Shown here: positions 1-8,380 of the stretch, piece after piece
Numbering within the stretch: position 1 is the first letter of the stretch
Layout of the letters: every line of letters begins with the position of its first letter
Source of the DNA: Chromatiaceae bacterium
Lineage (GTDB): Bacteria > Pseudomonadota > Gammaproteobacteria > Chromatiales > Chromatiaceae
NCBI GenBank assembly: GCA_028277905.1
Contig: JANQFI010000204.1
Location: 1 to 37,127 of the forward strand
Length of the DNA stretch: 37,127 bases
Direction of reading: 5' to 3'
Position numbers and translations under genes: made by a program
The notes under the pieces: model-generated
Told to the model about the DNA's origin: nothing
What the model saw: only the letters and a program-made list of their open reading frames with translations
Databases searched by the model: none

Positions 1-2
1 TC

Positions 3-569
3 GGCACCTGGCGCGACGACATGAAGGTGGATCAGGACGAGGTGAAGGCCTACGTCAAGGCCGTGGGTCGCCAGTCCGTCATCGATAACGTGATTACCCG
101 CTGCCCGACTCAGGCCCTGTCGCTGAACGATGACGATACGCTGACCGTCAACAACCGCGACTGCGTGCGCTGCATGCACTGCCTGAACGTCATGCCGAAG
201 GCACTGCACCCCGGCGACGACAAGGGCGTGACTATCCTCATCGGCGGCAAGCGCACGCTCAAGATCGGCGATTTGATGGGCACCGTCGTCGTGCCCTTCA
301 AGAAGCTGGAGACCGAGGAAGACTATGAGGAGATGGTCGAGCTCGCCGAGAATATCATCGACTTCTGGGCCGAGAACGGCCTGGAGCACGAGCGTTGCGG
401 CGAGATGATTGAGCGCATCGGGCTCGCCAACTTCCTCGACGGCATTGGCATCGACCCCGATCCGAACATGCTGAGCCACCCGCGCCAGTCCTCTTATATC
501 CGCATGGACGGCTGGGACGAGGCCGCCGAGGCCTGGTTCGAGCAGCAAGCCGAGCGGGCCGCAGGATAA
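3..569 (+). CDS. dsrA: Reverse dissimilatory sulfite reductase alpha subunit, C-terminal part (5' end outside window)
   Basis: The window opens inside this gene, and the reading frame is already open at base 3, so 188 C-terminal codons are visible. DsrA pairs with DsrB in the cytoplasmic alpha2beta2 siroheme enzyme. In sulfur oxidizers this enzyme runs in reverse and oxidizes DsrC-bound sulfur to sulfite. The visible part contains the inserted ferredoxin domain: a CPTQAL segment about 30 residues after the first visible ATG, then the typical DsrA run CVRCMHCLNVMPKAL, whose cysteines bind a [4Fe-4S] cluster. The end SSYIRMDGWDEAAE is typical of DsrA C-termini. dsrB follows after an unusually long 232-bp spacer. 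Assignment is firm from these motifs plus the complete dsr context. The siroheme-binding part lies upstream of the window. Confidence 0.96.
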   Translation, partial: GTWRDDMKVDQDEVKAYVKAVGRQSVIDNVITRCPTQALSLNDDDTLTVNNRDCVRCMHCLNVMPKALHPGDDKGVTILIGGKRTLKIGDLMGTVVVPFKKLETEEDYEEMVELAENIIDFWAENGLEHERCGEMIERIGLANFLDGIGIDPDPNMLSHPRQSSYIRMDGWDEAAEAWFEQQAERAAG

Positions 570-575
570 CCAGTC

Positions 576-678
576 GTAACCGTTCAGACCCCCTCCCAAG
601 AATCTGCGCCTGAGAACCAAAAATCAGAGGCTTATGTTCGGATTTGCCGCGGATCGCTGAGGGGGTCTGAAGGGTTAC
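576..678. repeat. MITE-like inverted repeat in the dsrA-dsrB spacer
   Basis: A 20-base arm at 576-595 (gtaaccgttcagaccccctc) pairs with its reverse complement at 659-678 with one mismatch. Inside, 602-608 can pair with 648-654, and 608-613 with 624-631 with a bulge, so nearly the whole 103 bases could fold into one long hairpin. The hexamer taacca occurs just outside both arms, at 567-572 and 679-684, which is suggestive of a target duplication but is not directly adjacent on the left. The remaining spacer, 685-790, also has partly self-complementary GATTGG/CCAATC segments. It could be a non-autonomous mobile element or an RNA structure controlling the DsrA:DsrB ratio. The sequence does not decide between these. 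Confidence 0.7.
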
Positions 679-801
679 TAACCAATCAGGGTACCAATCG
701 ACCACGGCGGTCCAGCGCACGCGATTGGCCGCGGTGCACTGGATTGGTGCGCAGTTCAAGATCAGCACCTAACTGTTTACTGATTTACTGGAGGATTACC
801 G

Positions 802-1875
802 ATGGCCAAAGACATGCGTGAGCCCATCGAATCCGGCTGCCCGGACCCATGGCAGTACCTGCATCCGGTGATGCGGAAGAACTTCGGGCAGTGGAAATAC
901 CACGAGCACCCGCGTCCAGGCGTGCTGCGCCATGTCGCCTACAGCGGTGACGAGATCTGGACCGTCAAGGCCGGCACCCAGCGCATTCTTGACGTCTTCA
1001 CGCTGCGCAAGCTGTGTGACATCGGCGACGAGCTCGCCGACGGCTATGTGCACTTCACGTTGCGCTCCAACATCGAGTACATGGTGACCGAAGAGTCCCG
1101 CGTTCAGCCGTTGATCGACGCGCTGGAGGATGCCGGCTTCATCGTCGGCGGCACCCAGAATTCGGTCACCATGATCTCTCACACCCAGGGCTGGCTGCAC
1201 TGCGATATCCCCGGCACCGACGCCTCGGGCGTGGTGAAGGCGATGATGGATGAGCTCATCGACGAGTTTCGCAACGCCAACATGCCGAACCGCGTGCACA
1301 TCACCACCAGCTGCTGCCAGATCAACTGTGGCGGCCAGGGTGACATCGCCATCAATGTGCAGCACACCAAGCCACCGAAGATCAACCACGATCTGGTCGC
1401 CAATGTCTGCGAGCGCCCCTCGGTGGTCGCCCGCTGTCCAGTCGCCGCCATCCGCCCGGCGATGGTGAACGGCAAGCCCTCGCTGGAAGTGGACGAGCGT
1501 AAATGCATCTGCTGCGGTGCCTGCTTCCCGCCCTGCCCGCCGATGCAGATCAACGACGCCGAGCACACCAAGCTTGCGATCTGGGTGGGCGGCAACCACT
1601 CGAACGCCCGCGGCAAGCCAACTTTTCAGAAGCTCGTCGCCGCCGGAATCCCCAACAACCCGCCGCGTTGGCCCGAGGCCACCGCGATCGTCAAGCGCAT
1701 CCTCAAAGCCTACAAGCAAGGCGCCCGGGACTGGGAGCGAATCAACGAGTGGGTCGAGCGCATCGGCTGGCCGCGCTTCTTCGAAGAGGTAGAGCTGCCG
1801 TTCACCAAGTATCATATCGATACCTGGCGCGGCTCGCGGGCCAGCTTCAACAGCTCGTCGTACATCCGCTTCTGA
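802..1875 (+). CDS. dsrB: Reverse dissimilatory sulfite reductase beta subunit
   Basis: 357 residues, the normal DsrB length. This subunit carries the catalytic siroheme (siroheme amide in purple sulfur bacteria) coupled to a [4Fe-4S] cluster and works in the cytoplasm with DsrA. The siroheme/cluster motif SCCQINCGGQGD lies near residues 170-181. A ferredoxin-type insertion follows, with CPVAAI near 213 and CICCGACFPPCPPM near 235-248. The C-terminus YHIDTWRGSRASF...YIRF is typical of the family. The ATG at 802 is preceded by a good ribosome-binding site, ggagg at 790-794. dsrE follows after 115 bp. In this gene context (dsrEFH, dsrL present) the enzyme is the oxidative type, an inference from neighbourhood rather than from a diagnostic residue. 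Confidence 0.97.
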   Translation: MAKDMREPIESGCPDPWQYLHPVMRKNFGQWKYHEHPRPGVLRHVAYSGDEIWTVKAGTQRILDVFTLRKLCDIGDELADGYVHFTLRSNIEYMVTEESRVQPLIDALEDAGFIVGGTQNSVTMISHTQGWLHCDIPGTDASGVVKAMMDELIDEFRNANMPNRVHITTSCCQINCGGQGDIAINVQHTKPPKINHDLVANVCERPSVVARCPVAAIRPAMVNGKPSLEVDERKCICCGACFPPCPPMQINDAEHTKLAIWVGGNHSNARGKPTFQKLVAAGIPNNPPRWPEATAIVKRILKAYKQGARDWERINEWVERIGWPRFFEEVELPFTKYHIDTWRGSRASFNSSSYIRF

Positions 1876-1990
1876 GGCCCCGGTACGAACGCAGCGGCGC
1901 CGCCGGCAGTGGCCAGGGCTGCGCCCGTTTGGGGCCTGGGCCGGTCGGGCCTCGCCCGTCACTTGAGAGGTTGCCGACTTTGAGGTCGAT

Positions 1991-2383
1991 ATGAGATTCG
2001 CAATCCAAGTCAACGAAGGACCATACCAGCACCAGGCCTCGGATTCGGCCTACTTCTTCACCAAGACCGCGCTGGAGAAGGGCCACGAGGTCTTTCGCGT
2101 CTTCTTCTATCACGACGGCGTCAACAACGGCTCGCGTCTGACCACACCGCCGCAGGACGACCGCAACATCGTCGAGCGCTGGGCCGAGCTCGGCGAGCAG
2201 CACGACCTCGACTTGGTAGTCTGCGTTGCCGCCGCGCAGCGACGTGGCGTCGTCGATGAGGGTGAGATGCAGCGCAATGGCAAGGACGCCACCAACATCC
2301 ATCCCCGGTTCCGCATCTCGGGCCTGGGGCAGCTGGTCGAGGCGGCCATTCAATCAGACCGCCTGGTCGTCTTCGGCGACTGA
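1991..2383 (+). CDS. dsrE: Sulfur relay protein DsrE (TusD family)
   Basis: 130 residues. DsrE is the sulfur-binding subunit of the cytoplasmic DsrE2F2H2 hexamer. It receives sulfane sulfur and passes it to DsrC. The persulfide-carrying cysteine is present at residue 78 (VVCVAAAQRRGV), the same position as the essential Cys78 known from the A. vinosum protein. The N-terminal strand MRFAIQVNEGPY and the segment SDSAYFFTKTAL match the DsrE/TusD fold. The ATG is preceded by gagg about 8 bases upstream. dsrF starts 18 bases after the stop, and the dsrE-F-H-C block is tightly spaced, so it is very likely one transcription unit. dsrEFH is a marker for sulfur-oxidizing rather than sulfate-reducing Dsr systems. 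Confidence 0.97.
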   Translation: MRFAIQVNEGPYQHQASDSAYFFTKTALEKGHEVFRVFFYHDGVNNGSRLTTPPQDDRNIVERWAELGEQHDLDLVVCVAAAQRRGVVDEGEMQRNGKDATNIHPRFRISGLGQLVEAAIQSDRLVVFGD

Positions 2384-2401
2384 TCGGGCTGGGAGAGGAT
2401 C

Positions 2402-2812
2402 ATGTCGGAAACCATCAAGAAGTTTCTCTATCTCAATCGCAAGGCGCCCTACGGGACCATCTACGCCTGGGAGTCGTTGGAAGTCGTACTGATCGGCGCC
2501 GCGTTCGACCAGGACGTAAGCCTGGCCTTCGTCGACGATGGCGTGTACCAGCTCATCAAGGACCAGGACACCAAGGGCATCGGCATGAAGAACTTCTCAC
2601 CGACCTACACCGCCCTGGGCGACTACGAGGTGAAGAAGGTCTTCGTCGAAAAGGAGTCGCTGGAAGAGCGCGGGCTGACGTTGGACGATCTCCAGCATCT
2701 CGTTTGGGAAGATGAGGACGACGACTGGGCGGAGAAGGACTCCATCGAGCTCGTCTCGCGCGAGGAGATGACGGCTCTCATGGAAGATGCCGAGGTCGTC
2801 TTCAGTTTCTGA
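2402..2812 (+). CDS. dsrF: Sulfur relay protein DsrF (TusC family)
   Basis: 136 residues. This is the middle subunit of the DsrEFH hexamer, the TusC counterpart. The start SETIKKFLYLNRKAPYGTIYAWESLEVVLIGAAF is typical: a first strand followed by the helix bearing the GT.YAWESLE segment. The chain has no cysteine at all, which fits a structural role, since sulfur binding in the complex is carried by DsrE Cys78 and DsrH Cys20. The C-terminal third is very acidic (WEDEDDDWAEKDSIE). The ribosome-binding site gggagagg lies just upstream of the ATG. The gene is 18 bp after dsrE and 22 bp before dsrH. Confidence 0.95.
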   Translation: MSETIKKFLYLNRKAPYGTIYAWESLEVVLIGAAFDQDVSLAFVDDGVYQLIKDQDTKGIGMKNFSPTYTALGDYEVKKVFVEKESLEERGLTLDDLQHLVWEDEDDDWAEKDSIELVSREEMTALMEDAEVVFSF

Positions 2813-2834
2813 CTAGCCGCGATCGGGGAGAACC

Positions 2835-3143
2835 ATGAGCACCCTCCACACCGTCAACAAATCGCCCTTCGAGAAGTCGTCCCTGGACGCCTGCCTGTCT
2901 CGCGTCGGTGCTGGCGCCAACGTGCTGCTGCTGGAAGACGGCGTCTACGCGGCCACCAAGGGCACGGCCGTCGAGCCCCGCGTGAAACAAGCGCTCGATT
3001 CGGTCAAGCTATTCGTGCTGGGGCCGGACCTGATGGCGCGCGGTCTGTCCGAGGATCGCGTCATCGACGGCATCAGCGTCGTGGACTACGCGGGCTTCGT
3101 GGATTTGGCCGCGGAGAACGACAAGGTCCAAGCCTGGCTGTAA
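2835..3143 (+). CDS. dsrH: Sulfur relay protein DsrH (TusB family)
   Basis: 102 residues. DsrH is the smallest subunit of the DsrEFH sulfurtransferase. Its conserved cysteine is at residue 20 (SSLDACLSRV), the position known to be conserved in DsrH/TusB. The opening MSTLHTVNKSPFEKSSLDACL and the segment NVLLLEDGVYAATKGT are typical of the family. The start is supported by ggggaga 5-11 bases upstream of the ATG. It ends 30 bp before dsrC, its functional partner: the DsrEFH complex passes sulfur to a C-terminal cysteine of DsrC. Confidence 0.95.
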   Translation: MSTLHTVNKSPFEKSSLDACLSRVGAGANVLLLEDGVYAATKGTAVEPRVKQALDSVKLFVLGPDLMARGLSEDRVIDGISVVDYAGFVDLAAENDKVQAWL

Positions 3144-3173
3144 TTCCAACCCCCCACTCACGGGAGTATCGCT

Positions 3174-3506
3174 ATGCCTATCGAAGTCAATGGCAAGTCC
3201 TTCGAGACCGACGAGGAGGGCTACCTCGCCAACATCAACGATTGGGAGCCCGGCGTCGCGGAGGTGATGTCCAAGGAGGACGACCTGGATCTCACCGACG
3301 AGCACTGGGACATCATCAACTACCTGCGCGAGTACTACGAGGAGTACCAGATCGCCCCTGCGGTGCGCGTGCTCACCAAGGCGGTCGGCAAGAAGTTCGG
3401 CAAGGACAAGGGCAACAGCAAATACCTCTACGGCCTGTTCCCCTATGGCCCGGCCAAGCAGGCGTGCCGCTACGCTGGCCTGCCGAAGCCGACCGGCTGC
3501 GTCTGA
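3174..3506 (+). CDS. dsrC: DsrC sulfur carrier (DsrC/TusE family)
   Basis: 110 residues. DsrC is the small cytoplasmic protein that carries sulfur as a persulfide/trisulfide between DsrEFH, DsrAB and the DsrMKJOP membrane complex. The C-terminal arm CRYAGLPKPTGCV holds both redox-active cysteines, Cys98 and Cys109, with the canonical ten-residue spacing and the penultimate cysteine. True DsrC has both, whereas TusE-type proteins keep only the last. The helix-turn-helix-like part DEHWDIINYLREYYEEY and KYLYGLFPYGPAKQAC are diagnostic. The ATG has a strong site, cgggag. The 248-bp spacer that follows (3507-3754) shows no gene and could hold a processing site or promoter for dsrM, though I cannot point to one. 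Confidence 0.98.
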   Translation: MPIEVNGKSFETDEEGYLANINDWEPGVAEVMSKEDDLDLTDEHWDIINYLREYYEEYQIAPAVRVLTKAVGKKFGKDKGNSKYLYGLFPYGPAKQACRYAGLPKPTGCV

Positions 3507-3754
3507 GTCGATACCCCCAACCGCTGTCGGCCTCCGCAGGCGGCGCCGGCAGTGGTGTCTGTCGTCAGCGCGCCGGCGGCCATTGGCTGGGATCGGGCGC
3601 AGGCGCCCGGGACCGGGCAGACGGCAGCGGCCGATGTCCGTGCGCCGACCAACCGGGCGATCGGTTCCGTGACAGCGCGGCCGACTCCCGACCGGATGTA
3701 CAAGAAACAGGATGACATCAGCACCCTAGTCATCATCACCGAGGCAGCGTCGTC

Positions 3755-4486
3755 ATGTCCTTCATTTCCACCGTCTACGCCTATCTGTTCTACTTTGCGG
3801 CGTTCGTGCTGGTGGCGGGACTGGCGGCCAAGGTCGTGCAGTACGCACGCACGCCGGCCCCTCTCAAGATTCCCACGACGCCCGCGCCCACTACGCGCGC
3901 GGGCGTGGCTTTTCGGATTACCCGCGAGGTGGTCTTCTTCGAGAGCCTCTTCCGCGGCAATAAATGGATCTGGATCTTCGGCTGGATGTTTCACTTCGGC
4001 CTATTCCTGGTGACGCTGCGCCATCTGCGCTACTTCATCGAGCCCGTGTGGGCGCCGATCATATTCATCCAACCCTTCGGCATCTACGGTGGCATCGCCA
4101 TGGTGGTGGGGCTCGCCGGGCTCTGGGCGCGCCGCTTCCTAGTGGACCGGGTGCGCTATATCACCTCGCTGTCGGACCACCTGATCCTGGCCCTACTCGT
4201 CGGCATCGGGCTCTCGGGGCTGGCGATGAAGTTCCTGGCGCACACGGACGTCATCCGCGTGAAGGATTTCTTCCAGGGCCTCTACCTGGGCCATGTCATG
4301 ACCCTGCCGGCCGATCCATTGTTGTTGCTGCACCTGCTGCTGGTAGCCGCGCTGATGATCATCTTTCCGTACAGCAAGCTCCTGCACATGCCGGGGCTCT
4401 TCTTCAGCCCGAGCCGTAACCAGATCGACAATCCTCGCGAGCGCAGGCACATCGCGGCCTGGGCGCGGCGCCTAGAACAGCACTAG
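3755..4486 (+). CDS. dsrM: DsrM, membrane cytochrome b subunit of DsrMKJOP
   Basis: 243 residues with about five to six hydrophobic segments (near 8-27, 74-90, 105-125, 142-160, 185-208). DsrM is a NarI-like quinone-interacting cytochrome b of the inner membrane and is the partner of DsrK. Candidate heme-ligating histidines lie in membrane segments (GWMFHFGLF, LRHLRYF, SDHLILA, LLLLHLLL). The C-terminal cytoplasmic tail GLFFSPSRNQ is typical of NarI/DsrM. The ribosome-binding site is weak (gagg about 11 bases before the ATG). The 205-bp spacer to dsrK carries a 14-bp tandem repeat. Confidence 0.95.
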   Translation: MSFISTVYAYLFYFAAFVLVAGLAAKVVQYARTPAPLKIPTTPAPTTRAGVAFRITREVVFFESLFRGNKWIWIFGWMFHFGLFLVTLRHLRYFIEPVWAPIIFIQPFGIYGGIAMVVGLAGLWARRFLVDRVRYITSLSDHLILALLVGIGLSGLAMKFLAHTDVIRVKDFFQGLYLGHVMTLPADPLLLLHLLLVAALMIIFPYSKLLHMPGLFFSPSRNQIDNPRERRHIAAWARRLEQH

Positions 4487-4556
4487 GTGCCGCGGTGGGG
4501 CGCTGTAGCAGGAGCCGCAGCAACCGGCGGGGGCAACGGCCTCTCCCTCAAGCCTC

Positions 4557-4602
4557 CCCCGGACAGCCACCCCGGGACAGCCACCCCCGCAGAGCCACCC
4601 CC
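4557..4602. repeat. Three 14-bp tandem units in the dsrM-dsrK spacer
   Basis: The units are ccccggacagccac (4557-4570), cccgggacagccac (4571-4584) and ccccgcagagccac (4585-4598), followed by cccc. Only a few bases differ between units. The array sits in the middle of a 205-bp spacer between two genes whose products form one complex. No function is evident. It looks like slippage-type expansion. Confidence 0.85.
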
Positions 4603-4691
4603 TTGGTGGTGCTCGCAGTCGCTGACGGACGACCCAGACCGCTGCTGGAGCGCCGCAGGGCAAGACTCAGCTTTCGGAGACTCAAGTACCC

Positions 4692-6227
4692 ATGGCCAAG
4701 GCCGACTTCGAAGTTCCACTCCTGAAGCAATATCCGGAGATCCCGGAGATCGAGCCGGGCGTTATGGCCCACTCGTCGCCGTTCAAGTCCAAGCAGGAGT
4801 TTCAGGCGCCATTGGGCTTTCCCGGTGTGTTGGTGGCCGACTGGCAGGAGCAGGCCATCGAGAAGATGGGTGATCTGCTCGGCCGCTATCGCTCGTTGCG
4901 GGTGTATCTGGATTCCTGCGTCAAGTGTGGCTCCTGCACCGACAAGTGCCACTACTATCTCGGCACCCATGACCCGAAGAACATGCCGGTCGGTCGCCAA
5001 GACCTGATGCGCAAGGTCTATCGGCGCTACTTCACGCTCGCGGGCAAGTTCTTCCCCAAGCTCGTCGGCGCCGAGGATTTCACCGAGGAGGTGCTGAACG
5101 ACTGGTACAGCTACTTCCACCAGTGTTCCCAATGTCGGCGCTGCTCGGTGTTCTGCCCTTACGGCATCGATACCGCCGAGATCTCCATGGCCGCCCGCGA
5201 GATCATGGATCACATCGGTGTCGGTCAGAAGTACTGTAACGAGATCATCGGCAAGGTCTACAAGATCGGCAACAACTTGGGTCTACCGGGGCCGGCGCTG
5301 GAGGACACGCTCGAAGGTCTCGAGGAAGACGTCCTCGACGACACCGGCGTGGAGGTGAAATACCCGTTGGACATTGCAGGTGCCGATGTCCTGCTGGTGA
5401 CCCCGTCGGCGGACTTCTTCGCCGAGCCGCACGTGGACGGCCTCATCGGCTACGGCAAGGTCTTCCATGAGTCCGGCGTCTCCTGGACGCTCAGCACCCA
5501 TGCCTCCGAGGCCGCCAACTTCGGCATGTTTATCGGGTCCTACGAGAACATGCGCCGGGTGGCACTGCGCATTCGTGAGGCGGCCATCAAGCTCGGCGTC
5601 AAGCGCATCGTCTTCGGCGAGTGTGGCCATGCCTGGCGCGTCGCCTACAGCTTCCTGAACACGCTGGCCGGGCCCTGGGACTTCCTGGACCCAAACTACC
5701 CGGTCCCACAGCACATCTGCGAGTTTACCTACGACTTGATCCAGCAGGGCAGACTCCGCTTCGACAAGAGTCAAAACGACGACATGGTGCTGACGTATCA
5801 CGACTCGTGCAATGTCGCCCGCGCCTCGCGCATGGGCGATCGCCCAGGCGGTCAGTTCGATATTCCGCGCGCCATCATCCGCGCCACTTGCAACAACTTC
5901 TACGACATGGATGAGGACACCATTCGCGACCGCACCTTCTGCTGTGGCGGCGGTGGTGGGCTGCTCACGGATGATTTGATGGAGGTGCGGGTCAAGGGTG
6001 CGCAGCCGCGGGTGGAGGCGCTGAACAACCTAATTCAGGAGAAGGGCGTGACGCACATGGCCGCCATCTGCGCCATCTGCAAGAGCCAGTTCACCAAGGT
6101 ATTGCCGTTCTACGGCATGGACATGGATCAGATCGTGAGCGTGCATCAGCTGGTGTCCAACGCGCTGATCCTCACGGGTCAGATCACCGACGAAGACGAG
6201 GAGGAGGTCGTCGACGAGGCCGCCTGA
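4692..6227 (+). CDS. dsrK: DsrK, HdrD-like iron-sulfur subunit of DsrMKJOP
   Basis: 511 residues. DsrK is the cytoplasm-facing catalytic subunit bound to DsrM. It is related to heterodisulfide reductase HdrD and is thought to act on the DsrC disulfide/trisulfide. Two classical [4Fe-4S] motifs are visible: CVKCGSCTDKC near residue 76 and CSQCRRCSVFCPYG near 145. The CCG-type catalytic site is assembled from HDSCNVARASR near 370, FCCGGGGGLL near 417 and CAICKSQF near 459. The ATG at 4692 follows ggag 11 bases upstream. The C-terminus is acidic (TDEDEEEVVDEAA). dsrL follows after 145 bp. The length and motifs match DsrK, not the shorter HdrB. Confidence 0.97.
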   Translation: MAKADFEVPLLKQYPEIPEIEPGVMAHSSPFKSKQEFQAPLGFPGVLVADWQEQAIEKMGDLLGRYRSLRVYLDSCVKCGSCTDKCHYYLGTHDPKNMPVGRQDLMRKVYRRYFTLAGKFFPKLVGAEDFTEEVLNDWYSYFHQCSQCRRCSVFCPYGIDTAEISMAAREIMDHIGVGQKYCNEIIGKVYKIGNNLGLPGPALEDTLEGLEEDVLDDTGVEVKYPLDIAGADVLLVTPSADFFAEPHVDGLIGYGKVFHESGVSWTLSTHASEAANFGMFIGSYENMRRVALRIREAAIKLGVKRIVFGECGHAWRVAYSFLNTLAGPWDFLDPNYPVPQHICEFTYDLIQQGRLRFDKSQNDDMVLTYHDSCNVARASRMGDRPGGQFDIPRAIIRATCNNFYDMDEDTIRDRTFCCGGGGGLLTDDLMEVRVKGAQPRVEALNNLIQEKGVTHMAAICAICKSQFTKVLPFYGMDMDQIVSVHQLVSNALILTGQITDEDEEEVVDEAA

Positions 6228-6372
6228 CGGTGGCCCACCTCCAAGCGCCCACTCGGGCATGCCCAGCCGGACAGGCACCGCACCCTCCAGTCATCAGGTC
6301 CCGGCCGACACCACGTAGACCAGGCCTCATCGATCAGCAAGCACACTACTCGCAGCGTATGGAGCGATATCC

Positions 6373-8334
6373 ATGGCAACTTCCAGCGATGAAATGAACA
6401 AGCTCTCATGGCGCCGCTTCGAGGACGGCGACAACGTCTGGGACAGTCTGACGGAGAAGATCTTCGTCCAGGATACCTCCCACAAGTGTCCCACCTACGT
6501 GCACAAGACGCCACCCTGCCAGGGCAGCTGCCCGTCCGGTGAGGACATCCGCGGCTGGCTGCAGATCGTGCGTGGGCTGGAGCAGCCGCCGAAGGGCATG
6601 GCCTGGCAGGAGTACGCGTTTCGCCGCTCCACGGACGCCAACCCCTTCCCGGCAATGATGGGTCGCGTCTGCCCGGCACCCTGCCAAGACGGCTGCAACC
6701 GCAATGAGCTCGAAGACTTCGTTGGCATCAACGCGGTCGAGCAGTTCATCGGCGACAACGCCATCACCAACGGCTATAAGTTCGCCACGCCGCCGGCGAC
6801 CAGCGGTAAGCGCGTCGCCATCATTGGCGGCGGCCCCGCCGGTCTGGCTGCGGCCTATCAACTGCGCCGCAAGGGCCATGCCTCGACCATCTTCGAGGCC
6901 AACGAGGGTCTTGGCGGCATGTTCCGCTTCGGCATCCCCGGCTACCGCGTGCCACGCGACAAGCTCGATGCCGAGATCAAGCGCATACTCGCGATGGGCG
7001 ATATCGAGGTCAAGTTGAAGACGCGCGTCGGCGCCGACGTCAGCGTCGATCAGCTGGAGCAGGACTTCGATGCCATACTCTGGGCCATCGGCTGTCAGTC
7101 CGGCCGCGGCCTGCCGGTGCCCGGTTGGCGGGATACGCCGAACTGCGTCTCCGGTGTCGCCTTCCTGAAGGCCTTTAACGAGGGCCGCATGAAGATCACC
7201 ACCGACAAGGTGGTCTGCGTCGGCGGTGGCGACACCTCCATCGACGTGGTGTCGGTGGCCCGGCGTCTGGGGCACATCACCAAAGCAGGCAAGAGCGACC
7301 TTCCGGAGACCGTGATCCACGACGGCTATGTGGCGCACGACGCCGCCATGACCGCCGCCGCGGAGGGCGCCGAGGTGACGCTGACGTCGCTCTTCCCGCG
7401 GGCACAGATGACCGCCGCCGAGCACGAGGTGCACGACGCGCTGCACGAGGGCGTCACCATCCTCGACGGCGTGATGCCCGTGGAGGTCGTCAAGGGCGAC
7501 GACGGCCGCGCCATCGGACTGAAGATTGCCGACTGCCAGATGAAGGACGGCCGTCCGACTCCCGTGGAGGGCACCGAGCGCGTCATCGACGCCGACCTCG
7601 TCGTCTCGGCCATTGGCCAGGGCGGCGACCTGACCGGGTTGGAAGACCTCGACAACGGCCGTGGCCTGATCAACAGCGACAAGTTTTACCAGGTGCCGGA
7701 CAAGCCCGGTCACTTCGTCGCTGGCGACATCATTCGCCCGCATCTGCTCACAACAGCCATCGGCCAGGCCTGGATCGCCGCAGAGTCCATCGATGAGTAC
7801 CTCGGGCAGGCCGAGCACAAGCGCCGCCCGAAGGTGGACGTGCACCACTTCGACCTGTTGCGGAAGATGACCGAGGCGCAGCTCGCGCCCGAGGAGTTCA
7901 GGGTCGAGGAGCGTGGCGACCTGCGTGGGACCTCCGCCGGCAACTACGCGATCCACAACTTCGAGGATCGCTCCGGTGCCGAGGTCATCCCGCACGAGGA
8001 GCTCTTCTTGGGACACTTCCAGTACACACCGCGCAATCTGCGCAAGGAAGAGGTGCCGAGCGCCGAAGAGGTGCTGGGCCACTTCAAGGAGCGCGTCATC
8101 GGCTATACCGACGAAGAGGCGGTGGGCGAGGCCAAGCGCTGCATGAGCTGCGGCATGTGCTTCGAGTGTGACAACTGCGTCATCTTCTGTCCGCAGGATG
8201 CCGTCTACCGGGTCAACAAGTCCGAGAAGACCACGGGACGGTACGTGGCTACCGATTACGCGAAGTGCATCGGTTGCCACATCTGTTCCGATGTCTGCCC
8301 CACCGGATACATCAAGATGGGTCTTGGAGAATAG
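6373..8334 (+). CDS. dsrL: DsrL, NAD(P)-linked iron-sulfur flavoprotein
   Basis: 653 residues. DsrL is a cytoplasmic flavoprotein similar to the glutamate synthase small subunit. It binds DsrAB and is essential for oxidation of stored sulfur. The domain order is: N-terminal cysteine-rich region (PPCQGSCPSGEDI near residue 50, GRVCPAPCQDGCNR near 97), an FAD Rossmann motif IIGGGPAGLAAAYQLRRKG near 150, an NAD(P) motif VCVGGGDTSIDVVS near 280, and the second FAD stretch FVAGDIIRPHLLTTAIGQA near 447. A C-terminal two-cluster ferredoxin follows (CMSCGMCFECDNCVIFCP near 590, CIGCHICSDVCPTG near 632). The C-terminal ferredoxin separates DsrL from ordinary GltD. The start has ggag at the right distance. 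Confidence 0.97.
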   Translation: MATSSDEMNKLSWRRFEDGDNVWDSLTEKIFVQDTSHKCPTYVHKTPPCQGSCPSGEDIRGWLQIVRGLEQPPKGMAWQEYAFRRSTDANPFPAMMGRVCPAPCQDGCNRNELEDFVGINAVEQFIGDNAITNGYKFATPPATSGKRVAIIGGGPAGLAAAYQLRRKGHASTIFEANEGLGGMFRFGIPGYRVPRDKLDAEIKRILAMGDIEVKLKTRVGADVSVDQLEQDFDAILWAIGCQSGRGLPVPGWRDTPNCVSGVAFLKAFNEGRMKITTDKVVCVGGGDTSIDVVSVARRLGHITKAGKSDLPETVIHDGYVAHDAAMTAAAEGAEVTLTSLFPRAQMTAAEHEVHDALHEGVTILDGVMPVEVVKGDDGRAIGLKIADCQMKDGRPTPVEGTERVIDADLVVSAIGQGGDLTGLEDLDNGRGLINSDKFYQVPDKPGHFVAGDIIRPHLLTTAIGQAWIAAESIDEYLGQAEHKRRPKVDVHHFDLLRKMTEAQLAPEEFRVEERGDLRGTSAGNYAIHNFEDRSGAEVIPHEELFLGHFQYTPRNLRKEEVPSAEEVLGHFKERVIGYTDEEAVGEAKRCMSCGMCFECDNCVIFCPQDAVYRVNKSEKTTGRYVATDYAKCIGCHICSDVCPTGYIKMGLGE

Positions 8335-8380
8335 CCGCGAAGCAGTGGCGGCCCCGGGCGCTCGGGGCCGGAGCATCCCG

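Noticed and set aside
690-771. A + strand frame ending WIGAQFKIST before dsrB, considered as a transposase remnant
   Set aside because: No start and no recognisable transposase motif. The region is better explained by partly self-complementary spacer sequence.
8168-8380. Upstream extension of the dsrJ frame
   Set aside because: It overlaps the dsrL ferredoxin domain. The ATG at 8381 begins a signal-type segment and has a ribosome-binding site.
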